Part shown: piece by piece, positions 1 to 7,483 of the stretch
How the letters are laid out: every line of letters begins with the position of its first letter
How positions within the stretch are numbered: position 1 is the stretch's first letter
DNA from: Kiritimatiellia bacterium
GTDB taxonomy: Bacteria > Verrucomicrobiota > Kiritimatiellia > RFP12 > UBA1067
Length of the DNA: 37,142 bases
Assembly (NCBI GenBank): GCA_017999015.1
Contig: JAGOBZ010000001.1
Coordinates: 6,769 to 43,910 of the forward strand
Direction of reading: 5' to 3'
Program-made: the position numbers and the translations under genes
The notes under the pieces: model-generated
The model's input: the letters and a program-made list of their open reading frames with translations, nothing else
Database searches by the model: none
Told to the model about the DNA's origin: nothing

Positions 1-1
1 G

Positions 2-328
2 GAGGCGAACCTTTTCTTCATTATCGGCGGAGATTCACTGCGCGAACTTTCGCATTGGCACAAGATCGGTGAGATGCTGGCGCTGTGTGACGTGATCACG
101 GTTCAGAGGCCGGGGGTCACGCTGGCGTTTGACGAAGCACTGGCACCGTTTCCTGAGGCGGTGCGCGACCGTCTGCGTCGGCACACGGTTCACGGCCGCA
201 CGTGCGAGGTTTCTTCCACGGAGATACGGAGAAGAATTGCCGAAGGGCGCTCAATCCGCTATCTTGTATGTCCTGACGTCGAGGCCTATATCCGCGAGCG
301 CGGCTTATACGCTGTCGGCAAGCGATGA
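2..328 (+). CDS. nadD: Nicotinate-nucleotide adenylyltransferase, C-terminal part (5' end outside window)
   Basis: The reading frame is already open at base 2, so the N-terminal half of the gene lies outside the window. The remaining ~108 residues carry hallmarks of the NadD nucleotidyltransferase family: the segment FIIGGDSLRELSHWHK near the window edge, and the C-terminal signature STEIRRRIAEGRSIRYLVC followed by a short helix ending LYAVGKR. NadD transfers AMP from ATP to nicotinate mononucleotide in cytoplasmic NAD synthesis. It is followed after only 6 bases by rsfS, the nadD-rsfS pairing common across bacteria, which supports the call. The missing part should contain the HxGH nucleotide-binding motif, which cannot be checked here. 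Confidence 0.9.
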   Translation, partial: EANLFFIIGGDSLRELSHWHKIGEMLALCDVITVQRPGVTLAFDEALAPFPEAVRDRLRRHTVHGRTCEVSSTEIRRRIAEGRSIRYLVCPDVEAYIRERGLYAVGKR

Positions 329-334
329 GGAGAT

Positions 335-688
335 ATGGCCATTCAACCTGAACAGATAGCACGAGAAGCGGCTGCGGCACTGGACGCCAAGCAGGCCGAA
401 AATATCCGCATCTACGATGTCCGCGGGGTTTCGAACCTGACCGATGTCACGGTCGTGGCGACCGGCACATCGGGTCCACACCTGAAGGCGCTGATTTCGG
501 AAGTGCAGCGCCGCATGAAGGATCAGGGAACCGCAAGCTACCGGACCTCAGGCACGCCGGACAGCGGCTGGGTGGTGGTGGACTACGTACACGTCGTGGT
601 GCACGTCTTCTCGCAGGAAGCGCGGGAGTATTACGCCATTGAAAAGCTGTGGGCTACAGCCACAGAGATTCCGCTTCCTCAGTTTTAA
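335..688 (+). CDS. rsfS: Ribosomal silencing factor RsfS (YbeB/Iojap family)
   Basis: This 117-residue protein matches the RsfS/YbeB/Iojap family in length and pattern: an N-terminal helix with AAAALDAKQAENIRIYDV, the central SNLTDVTVVATGTSGPHLKA, and the C-terminal GWVVVDYVHVVVHVFSQEAR and YYAIEKLW. Family members bind ribosomal protein L14 on the 50S subunit and block subunit joining in starved cells. A purine-rich GAGGAG lies just upstream of the ATG. It follows nadD by 6 bases, so the two are probably co-transcribed. Its last 35 bases overlap, on the opposite strand, the 3' end of the anti-sigma-like gene. Confidence 0.93.
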   Translation: MAIQPEQIAREAAAALDAKQAENIRIYDVRGVSNLTDVTVVATGTSGPHLKALISEVQRRMKDQGTASYRTSGTPDSGWVVVDYVHVVVHVFSQEAREYYAIEKLWATATEIPLPQF

Positions 689-1064
689 AGAAATCGTCCT
701 CGTTCAGGCCCTGGATCTCCAGCAACAGGTTGGCAAAGCCGGCTGTGGAGTCGTCAATACGTGCGCCAGCCGCTGCGACCGGTTGCGGGGCCAGGCGGTG
801 TCGCTCGGTGCGCTGGGAAGCAAACCAGTGAGCCGTCCCGCCCAGCAGCAGCGCGAACGACGCCGCAGCCGCCAGTATGCGACGCCGCGGCCACGCCGAC
901 CGCATCCGGAGGGCCGCCGCGCGCCGCGCCTCGTCCCGGATCGCCTGCTCCACCCGCTCTGAAGGACCGCCGAGGCACACGAAGCCTTGCCGGACCCGAG
1001 GAGCGATCTCGGTCAGTTCGCGGTCAATGGCCGCGATCTCGTCAAAAGGTGTCTTCGTCTTCAT
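654..1064 (-). CDS. Putative single-pass membrane anti-sigma factor
   Basis: A 136-residue protein encoded directly downstream of an ECF sigma factor. It has an N-terminal cytoplasmic segment of ~65 residues with a conspicuous FVCLGGPSERVEQAI stretch, one hydrophobic helix (ILAAAASFALLLGGTAHWF, about residues 63-81), and a polar C-terminal tail ending in acidic residues. I prefer the ATG at 1064 over the TTG at 1070 because GGAGG sits 7 bases before the ATG but only one base before the TTG. There is no recognisable zinc-binding HxxxCxxC motif, so the anti-sigma role rests on position and topology alone. The 3' end overlaps rsfS by 35 bases in antisense orientation. Confidence 0.6.
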   Translation of the reverse strand: MKTKTPFDEIAAIDRELTEIAPRVRQGFVCLGGPSERVEQAIRDEARRAAALRMRSAWPRRRILAAAASFALLLGGTAHWFASQRTERHRLAPQPVAAAGARIDDSTAGFANLLLEIQGLNEDDFFKTEEAESLWL

Positions 1065-1066
1065 GG

Positions 1067-1648
1067 TCAAGCCTCCTCTGCCAACAGCTTCTTCAGTTTT
1101 CCCATCGCGTCGTGCATGCGTCCCAGCGCGGTGTTCAGCGGGATGCCCAGTGTGGCGGCGATCTCGTTGAAGGGCAAGTCGCCCTGAACGCGCATCAAAA
1201 AAACCTCGCGCTGCACTTCTGGCAGCGTCGCGACAGCCCGCATCACGCGCCGCGTCATGTCGTCCAGTTCCACCTGCCGTGCCGGTCCCGTCCCCGCCGC
1301 TGTCAGGCGCTCGATCAGCGGCTCATCCTCGGTGTCGGCCACCGCGTCCAGACTGATGTCCGGCTTGCGCTTGCGGCGGAAGTCGATCAACAGATTGCGC
1401 GCGATTTTCCACAGCCATGCCCGGAACGACACATCGTTGAAACGCGCCGCATGACGGATCACCCGGAACCAAACCTCCTGGAACAGATCCTCGGCGTCGG
1501 CACGGTTCGCGGTCATGCCCAGCAGCCAGGCAAACAGCGGCTGCCGGTAACGGCCCACAAGCTTGTCCAAGGCCGGTGCGTCGCCCTGCGCGAAGGCTCG
1601 GAGCAACTCGGCGTCGCTGATGTCAGGCTCTGGCATGGTTGTGTTCAT
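1067..1648 (-). CDS. RNA polymerase sigma factor, ECF subfamily
   Basis: A 193-residue sigma-70 family protein with ECF architecture. Region 2 spans roughly residues 27-95 and includes NRADAEDLFQEVWFRVIRHA, and AWLWKIARNLLIDFRRKRK follows it. After an acidic linker comes region 4 (about residues 130-190), with LPEVQREVFLMRVQGDLPF and a helix-turn-helix around FNEIAATLGIPLNTALGRMH that would bind the -35 element. Such factors redirect RNA polymerase to stress or envelope regulons and are usually held by a membrane anti-sigma; the coupled downstream membrane protein fits that role. The ATG lacks a strong Shine-Dalgarno sequence. What it regulates is not visible here. Confidence 0.93.
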   Translation of the reverse strand: MNTTMPEPDISDAELLRAFAQGDAPALDKLVGRYRQPLFAWLLGMTANRADAEDLFQEVWFRVIRHAARFNDVSFRAWLWKIARNLLIDFRRKRKPDISLDAVADTEDEPLIERLTAAGTGPARQVELDDMTRRVMRAVATLPEVQREVFLMRVQGDLPFNEIAATLGIPLNTALGRMHDAMGKLKKLLAEEA

Positions 1649-1770
1649 GTTGCTAAACGATAGTCATTGCTGTTTATTGGCGGAATTCTTATGATTTCGG
1701 CCGGAACGTTCAAGCAGGAAATTGGAATGGGTTAGCCTGCCGCCCGCAGGGCGGGAACAAACGGCGTGAT

Positions 1771-1803
1771 AACTTTCAACTTTCAACGTTCAACTTTCAA
1801 GTT
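1771..1803. repeat. CAACGTTCAA-type simple repeat string, copy 1
   Basis: A degenerate array of TTTCAAC / GTTCAAC units on the + strand. A closely related array lies at 33909-33940, upstream of the Gfo/Idh gene, and a shorter relative (AACGTTCAACG) upstream of guaA near 36901. All three are intergenic. The string is partly self-complementary because AACGTT is a palindrome. Confidence 0.7.
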
Positions 1804-1856
1804 ATTAGGACGAGTGGCAGAGATGTGCGAAGTTCATGGTGCAGGCGGTGTGGCGT

Positions 1857-1874
1857 GCGGGAGCTTGCTCCCGC
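1857..1874. repeat. Perfect 8-bp hairpin GCGGGAGC-TT-GCTCCCGC
   Basis: An exact inverted repeat with a two-base loop. It sits 8 bases before another perfect hairpin of the same design (1883-1900). It has no downstream T run, so it is unlikely to be an intrinsic terminator. Confidence 0.7.
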
Positions 1875-1878
1875 TTTC

Positions 1879-1900
1879 CAAAGCGGCGGCAAGCCGCCGC
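1879..1900. repeat. Dispersed hairpin repeat GGCGGC-AA-GCCGCC, copy 1
   Basis: The core GCGGCGGC AA GCCGCCGC is a perfect 8-bp stem with an AA loop. It is preceded by CCAAAG. The same unit with one T/C change occurs at 6622-6645, preceded by TCAAAG, so the flank is conserved as well as the palindrome. That argues for a genuine dispersed element. Confidence 0.7.
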
Positions 1901-1986
1901 GCTCCAAAGTGGTGCGGGCGTTCCGCCTGCAACAACGTGTCGAGCAATAGGTCGAGCGATCATGAAGTCAACGCCAACCCGCGTCT

Positions 1987-2040
1987 GGTAGGGACGCCTC
2001 GCCGAGGCGTCCGCGGCGGTCTCGGCGAGACCGCCCTACC
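1987..2040. repeat. Cloverleaf-like palindromic element (GGTAGGG ... CCCTACC)
   Basis: The outer arms GGTAGGG (1987-1993) and CCCTACC (2034-2040) are exact reverse complements. Between them lie two consecutive perfect 10-bp inverted repeats: GGACGCCTCG / CGAGGCGTCC (1992-2012) and GGCGGTCTCG / CGAGACCGCC (2015-2035), each with a one-base centre. The inner stems overlap the outer arms by two bases at each side. It could extrude as a three-way structure in DNA or RNA. I recall similar REP-like text in PVC-group genomes but cannot verify that here. Confidence 0.75.
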
Positions 2041-2059
2041 GGGGGCGCGTCCGTGTCGA

Positions 2060-3763
2060 GTGCGAACCTTCACCTCGTGGGCGTCTTTACCCTCAACAAC
2101 GTGCCTGATTCTCGCCGGCCTGATGTTTTGGGCGGGCTGCGCGTCATTGCCGCCGGCAGAAAAGGACGGCGGGGCTTCCGAGATCGCCCGTTACCAGGCG
2201 CAGGCAGCCAGCGTGCGCGGGCTGCCGTTGCGGCGTGAGATCTCGATCGAGAAGGAGACGCGCGAACAGATGCGCGCGTCGTTCGAGAAGGAGCTGGCGA
2301 AGAGCGACAACCGCGAGTTTTTGTCGCAGACCGAGCTGCTGTTGCGCCAGTTCCGTCTGCTGCCGCGCGAGACAGCGCTGTCGGCGCTTTTTCTTGAGCT
2401 GATGACTGACCAGGTGGCTGCGTATTACGATCCGGCGAGCAAGCGGCTGGTGGCGGTCAGCGAGCCGCCGCCGCAGGCTTCCGAGGCCCCGCGCCTCAGC
2501 CGTGAGGTGCCAGGCATGGAGCGTTTCGTGTATGTGCACGAATTCTGCCATGCGCTCGAAGATGATCACTTTGATTTGGAGCGCCTGATGCGCGACTCCT
2601 CGCGCGATCTGGACAGCAACCTGGCGCTCACGGCCTTCTCCGAAGGCACCGCCGTGTTGGCCGGCTTGGACGGTCTGCTCGACGGCTACGGGGTGCCGAT
2701 GACCTCGGCCTCGCCCTTTGCGGCCTGGGCGTTGGGCTTGCTCGGACGCGTCGATCTGGAGGAGGCGGCCGAACAGCTCGAAGGAACGCCGCCCTTTTTG
2801 ACGGCCGCGCTGCTGCGCCCGTATCTGGACGGCACCGTCTTCTGCAACCGTCTGCGGCGCGACGCAGGCTGGGGCGCGATCGACCGCGCCTACACCCGGC
2901 GCGTGCCGGCCACCACCGCCGAAATCCTCTATCCGGAGCGCCGCTATCTGACGGGATTCCGCGCCGCTGCGTTCGAGCCCGATCCCGGCCTGCTGCGCGA
3001 GGCCACGCACGGGGTCTCGGTCAACCGCCTGGGTGCGCTCGGCATCGCGCTCTGGCTGAACGGCGACCGCCTCGCCGCGCCTTCGCACCACAGTTTCCTC
3101 AAGGGGTGGATGGGGGACTGCGTCTATTTCCTGAAAGGCGAGCGTCAAGAGGTCCAGACGGTCTGGCTGAGCCTGTGGGAACGCCCGGCCATGGCGCGCG
3201 CCTTCTGTAGCGCGGCCCGGCGCAGGCTGAAGGAGGATTTCGAAGACACGCCGGTTGCGCTGCAGCGCGACGGCGCGCGCGTGACGATCGTCTGGGGGGG
3301 CGCCGACGCGGCGGCCTGCGAGCGGCTGATGTCCTGCGCGCGACGGTCGCGCGTCGACGCGCAGCGCCCAGGCTGGCTGGCCTCGGTCACGCGCGATCTG
3401 CCTCTGCCGTTGCGCCTGCCGCGCTATCCCGCCTTCTCGTCGGGCGTGGAGCTGCTGGGCGGCTGGGCAGCCGAGGCGCACGGCGGCGAAGATTTCTTCC
3501 GCGGCACGCTGGCATGCGGCTTGCTACGGACAGAATGGAATCCCGACCGACACGCGGTGGGCGCCGCATGGGGCTTCGTGTCGCACGCGTCCGACGCGCG
3601 CGCCGATTATACCTGGTGGAAGCTGCCGCTGCTGGCCTCGTGGCACCGCCGCGGCACGGGTGAGACGCGGCGTTACCGCTGGCGCGTGCTTGGAGGTATC
3701 CTGGCGGATGGCGATGAGCGGCGCGTCCGGCTGCTGTTTGTGCCGGTTTGGCGCGACCGTTGA
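2060..3763 (+). CDS. Lipoprotein with a gluzincin-like HExxH metallopeptidase site
   Basis: I place the start at the GTG at 2060 because it gives a lipoprotein signal: MRTFTS, a hydrophobic stretch, then FWAGC with the acceptor cysteine at residue 27. Upstream in-frame starts read through repeats. The 567-residue product has HEFCHALEDDHFD with H160, E161 and H164, and a downstream AFSEGTAVL whose glutamate (E195) could be the third zinc ligand. This resembles uncharacterised HExxH proteins with an H-E-x-x-H-A-L-x-D-x-H-F core. The last ~180 residues look like a separate beta-rich region I do not recognise. It is probably tethered to a membrane facing the periplasm. The substrate is unknown. 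Confidence 0.7.
   Translation: MRTFTSWASLPSTTCLILAGLMFWAGCASLPPAEKDGGASEIARYQAQAASVRGLPLRREISIEKETREQMRASFEKELAKSDNREFLSQTELLLRQFRLLPRETALSALFLELMTDQVAAYYDPASKRLVAVSEPPPQASEAPRLSREVPGMERFVYVHEFCHALEDDHFDLERLMRDSSRDLDSNLALTAFSEGTAVLAGLDGLLDGYGVPMTSASPFAAWALGLLGRVDLEEAAEQLEGTPPFLTAALLRPYLDGTVFCNRLRRDAGWGAIDRAYTRRVPATTAEILYPERRYLTGFRAAAFEPDPGLLREATHGVSVNRLGALGIALWLNGDRLAAPSHHSFLKGWMGDCVYFLKGERQEVQTVWLSLWERPAMARAFCSAARRRLKEDFEDTPVALQRDGARVTIVWGGADAAACERLMSCARRSRVDAQRPGWLASVTRDLPLPLRLPRYPAFSSGVELLGGWAAEAHGGEDFFRGTLACGLLRTEWNPDRHAVGAAWGFVSHASDARADYTWWKLPLLASWHRRGTGETRRYRWRVLGGILADGDERRVRLLFVPVWRDR
3509..3525 (+). promoter_or_regulatory. Sigma-54 promoter-like -24/-12 sequence inside the lipoprotein gene
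   Basis: CTGGCATG-CGGC-TTGCT matches the sigma-54 consensus YTGGCACG-N4-TTGCW with one change, and keeps the exact GG-N10-GC spacing. It lies within the upstream coding region ~380 bases before purC, whose downstream neighbour encodes a sigma-54 activator. An intragenic chance match cannot be excluded. Confidence 0.25.
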
Positions 3764-3904
3764 GCGACAGCCTTGTCGGAACGGTACTCGCAAAAGCGTC
3801 TGGCGGGCGACAAAATTGTGACGTTTCGATTTTTTTGTGAGCGCACTGGGCGTCAGCGTGATTTTTCGCTACACTCTTGCACGTAGAAAACACAAAGAGG
3901 GTTT

Positions 3905-4810
3905 ATGAAATACGACAAGAACCATGCGTTGCTTGAGAGTGCCATTCCGGGGCTGCCCGCGCCGAAGCGCGGCAAGGTGCGCGATCTGTATGATCTGGGC
4001 GACTGTCTGCTGCTGGTGGCGACCGACCGCATCAGCGCGTTTGACGTGGTGATGCCGAACGGCATCCCGGACAAGGGGCGGATCCTGAACAGCTTGAGCG
4101 TGTTCTGGTTTGGCTTGTTGGACGGCGTGCCGAACCATTTGATCACGGCGGATGTCGAGCGGTATCCGGCTGCGCTCCAAGCGGTGAAGGAGGATTTGCG
4201 CGGCCGATCGATGCTGGTCAAAAAGGTCGCGATTATCCCCTTCGAATGTATTGTGCGCGGTTATCTGACCGGCTCGGGCTGGAAGGAGTACCAGAAGGCC
4301 GGCACGGTCAACGGCCTGCCGTTGCGGCCGGGTTACCAGAACGCGTCCAAGCTCGACACGGTGCTTTTCACGCCTAGCACCAAAGCAGAGCTGGGCGAGC
4401 ATGACATGCCGGTGACCGCCGCCGAGCTGGAGCAGGCGCTGGGGGCGGACAAGGCTCACGCGCTGGCCGAGCGCTCGGTCGGGTGCTACTCGAAAGCGGC
4501 CGACCACGCGGCTGCGTGCGGCATCATCATCGCGGACACCAAGTTTGAGTTCGGCGAGGACGAACAGGGCCGTCTCGTATTGGCGGACGAAGTGCTGACG
4601 CCCGATTCCAGCCGTTTCTGGCCGCGCGAGAGCTATGCGGTGGGGAGCAATCCGCCCAGCCTCGACAAGCAGTTCGTGCGCGACTGGCTGGACAGTGTCG
4701 CCTTCAATCACCAGCCGCCCGCGCCGGTCCTGCCCGACGAGGTGGTCGCCAAGACGCGCGCGAAATATGTCGAGGCCTTCGAAACCTTGACCGGACAGCG
4801 CTTCGTGTAA
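3905..4810 (+). CDS. purC: Phosphoribosylaminoimidazole-succinocarboxamide synthase (SAICAR synthetase)
   Basis: A 301-residue PurC of the longer type. The enzyme joins CAIR and aspartate with ATP to make SAICAR in de novo purine synthesis in the cytoplasm. Visible hallmarks are the N-terminal RGKVRDLYD loop, LLVATDRISAFDVVMPNGIP, IPFECIVRGYLTGSGWKEY, the IIIADTKFEFG segment, and LADEVLTPDSSRFWP near the C-terminus. An AGAGGG sequence precedes the ATG by about 4 bases. The 141-base upstream gap contains a TACACT hexamer near 3872, but no convincing -35 element. The next gene starts 15 bases after the stop. Confidence 0.96.
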   Translation: MKYDKNHALLESAIPGLPAPKRGKVRDLYDLGDCLLLVATDRISAFDVVMPNGIPDKGRILNSLSVFWFGLLDGVPNHLITADVERYPAALQAVKEDLRGRSMLVKKVAIIPFECIVRGYLTGSGWKEYQKAGTVNGLPLRPGYQNASKLDTVLFTPSTKAELGEHDMPVTAAELEQALGADKAHALAERSVGCYSKAADHAAACGIIIADTKFEFGEDEQGRLVLADEVLTPDSSRFWPRESYAVGSNPPSLDKQFVRDWLDSVAFNHQPPAPVLPDEVVAKTRAKYVEAFETLTGQRFV

Positions 4811-4825
4811 CGCGACGGGAAACAC

Positions 4826-6367
<1,542 letters not shown>

Positions 6368-6529
6368 TCAGGAGGCCGGCGAGAACTGGTCCTTGCCGAC
6401 GCCGCATTCCGGGCAGCACCAGTCGTCCGGAAGCGCCTCGAACGGCGTGCCGGCCGCGATGCCGTTGTTCGGATCGCCGGTCTCGGGATCATACACATAT
6501 CCGCACACATCGCACACGTATTTCTGCAT
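6368..6529 (-). CDS. Rubredoxin
   Basis: A complete 53-residue gene directly abutting the stop of the sigma-54 activator on the opposite strand. The protein begins MQKYVCDVCGYVYDPETG and contains the second knuckle CCPECGVGKDQF, giving the two CxxC(G) pairs that hold one iron atom in rubredoxins, plus the usual aromatic residues and the P-DDW-CPxCG pattern. Length (52-54 residues) is exactly that of the family. Rubredoxins carry single electrons in the cytoplasm, typically in anaerobes, to oxygen- or peroxide-reducing enzymes. A Shine-Dalgarno-like AAAGGA lies 7 bases before the ATG. It appears monocistronic; no redox partner is adjacent. Confidence 0.95.
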   Translation of the reverse strand: MQKYVCDVCGYVYDPETGDPNNGIAAGTPFEALPDDWCCPECGVGKDQFSPAS

Positions 6530-6556
6530 AGAGGAATCCTTTCTGAATGATGCTTA

Positions 6557-6585
6557 AGTAAACTCGGTTTGCGGAAAACGGTCAA
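6557..6585 (-). promoter_or_regulatory. Candidate sigma-70 promoter for rubredoxin
   Basis: Reading the - strand, TTGACC (6585-6580) and TTTACT (6562-6557) are separated by 17 bases. They match the -35 and -10 consensus at 5/6 and 4/6 positions. The predicted transcript would start near 6550, ~20 bases before the rubredoxin ATG. Confidence 0.45.
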
Positions 6586-6621
6586 CCGTTATTTCAGTGA
6601 CCACGAGAGCTTGAGTCCGTT

Positions 6622-6645
6622 TTCAAAGTGGCGGCAAGCCGCCGC
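6622..6645. repeat. Dispersed hairpin repeat GGCGGC-AA-GCCGCC, copy 2
   Basis: TCAAAGTGGCGGCAAGCCGC and the bases after it repeat the element at 1879-1900, with a C-to-T change that turns one stem pair into a G-T wobble. It lies in the 145-base gap between the rubredoxin and restriction-enzyme genes. A short GCGGT-GAG-ACCGC hairpin follows at about 6659-6671, echoing the second hairpin of the 1987-2040 element. Confidence 0.65.
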
Positions 6646-6674
6646 ACCACACGCGCATGCGGTGAGACCGCCAA

Positions 6675-7469
6675 TCAGTCCCCTGCGTTGTATCGGTGGA
6701 GGTCGGCGTCCGAAATGGCACTTGCAGGAACCAAGGTGTAGTGCTTCTGATCGATCACGCGCACTTGGTCATCGTTTAGTGTTAGCTCGAACATCGCAAT
6801 GCGGTTGTCGCTGAGCGCATGGACTGAAACCGGACGGCAGATGAGATTGGGGAAACGTTCTCTGCAGAACAAAAGGTCTTGCTCCGTCTGAACGACACCG
6901 TGCTGATCCTTGCCGACTTTCGCCTGCACAGGAACAATGAATTGGCTGCCCCGCCGGTTGAGTCCGACATAAATTTCATCGATTTCGATCTGCCCAATGC
7001 TTTTTACGGTTGTGCGCAGGTGGTTCTGAAGAGAGTGCGCGGTAATACCGAGAAAAAGATCAATCAATCGGTTATACCGCACTTTTGCCAACAGGGCTTG
7101 TTCGTCATCAAAGGCGTTAGCAAGCAGAATTTCAGGTGTCGCGTTGGGCACTTTGATTGCCAACATCGTCTCGTCAGGTTCGATTCGGCTCATGTGCGCC
7201 TGCTTGAAAAGATAGCGTCCCGTGCCGGCACCTTTAATGATCCAAACCATACCCGGTCGGGCTGTCCGCGTGATCGATTCGGGCAGTGCAACCCGATAAC
7301 GGAATGAGTAGAGAACATCGCCTAATTTTTTCGGTAATTTGATGTTCAACTCCGATGCCGTGGCGGCAAGTTCTTCGCGTTCGAAAAGGAATTCGCTCTC
7401 GCCCGGTTTGTAATGCGAGAAGAAAATGCGCTCAATCAGCGCGGCATACCGGTTCAGAGATTTGCCCAT
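6675..7469 (-). CDS. Putative type II restriction endonuclease, PD-(D/E)xK-like
   Basis: A 264-residue protein encoded 14 bases downstream of a C5-cytosine methyltransferase on the same strand. A likely nuclease core lies at residues 158-200: IGQIEIDEIYVGLN followed by FIVPVQAK. This gives an aspartate (D164) and a Q-x-K pair (Q182, K184), where Q replaces the usual D/E of the PD-(D/E)xK motif, a variation known in some restriction enzymes. TEQDLLFC follows the core. The N-terminal ~150 residues probably hold DNA recognition, but I recognise no domain there. GC content is visibly lower than in neighbouring core genes, consistent with transfer. The cleavage site cannot be predicted. Confidence 0.7.
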   Translation of the reverse strand: MGKSLNRYAALIERIFFSHYKPGESEFLFEREELAATASELNIKLPKKLGDVLYSFRYRVALPESITRTARPGMVWIIKGAGTGRYLFKQAHMSRIEPDETMLAIKVPNATPEILLANAFDDEQALLAKVRYNRLIDLFLGITAHSLQNHLRTTVKSIGQIEIDEIYVGLNRRGSQFIVPVQAKVGKDQHGVVQTEQDLLFCRERFPNLICRPVSVHALSDNRIAMFELTLNDDQVRVIDQKHYTLVPASAISDADLHRYNAGD

Positions 7470-7483
7470 GAGAGAACGATCTC

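Larger units (their letters stand above)
1649..2059. other. Gene-free repeat cluster between the sigma factor and the lipoprotein gene
   Basis: This ~410-base intergenic stretch is filled with small inverted repeats and repeat strings rather than a gene. In order there is a 6-bp hairpin (CCGCCC GCA GGGCGG, 1740-1754), a CAACGTTCAA-type string (1771-1803), two 8-bp hairpins with 2-base loops (1857-1874 and 1883-1900), and a cloverleaf-like element (1987-2040). An open frame runs through it into the downstream gene, but its translation is only the repeat text, so I do not count it as coding. It must also contain the promoters for the divergent sigma and lipoprotein genes, which I could not identify. 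Confidence 0.75.

Noticed and set aside
761..1663. 300-codon open frame on the + strand
   Set aside because: Antisense to the ECF sigma and anti-sigma genes, of which the sigma factor is certain.
1766..2059. Open frame extending the lipoprotein gene upstream by about 98 codons
   Set aside because: Its translation is repeat text (palindromes and CAACGTTCAA strings), and starting at 2060 yields a proper lipoprotein signal.
3770..3790. CGACA-GCCT-TGTCG hairpin after the lipoprotein gene as a terminator
   Set aside because: Only a 5-bp stem and no T run follows.
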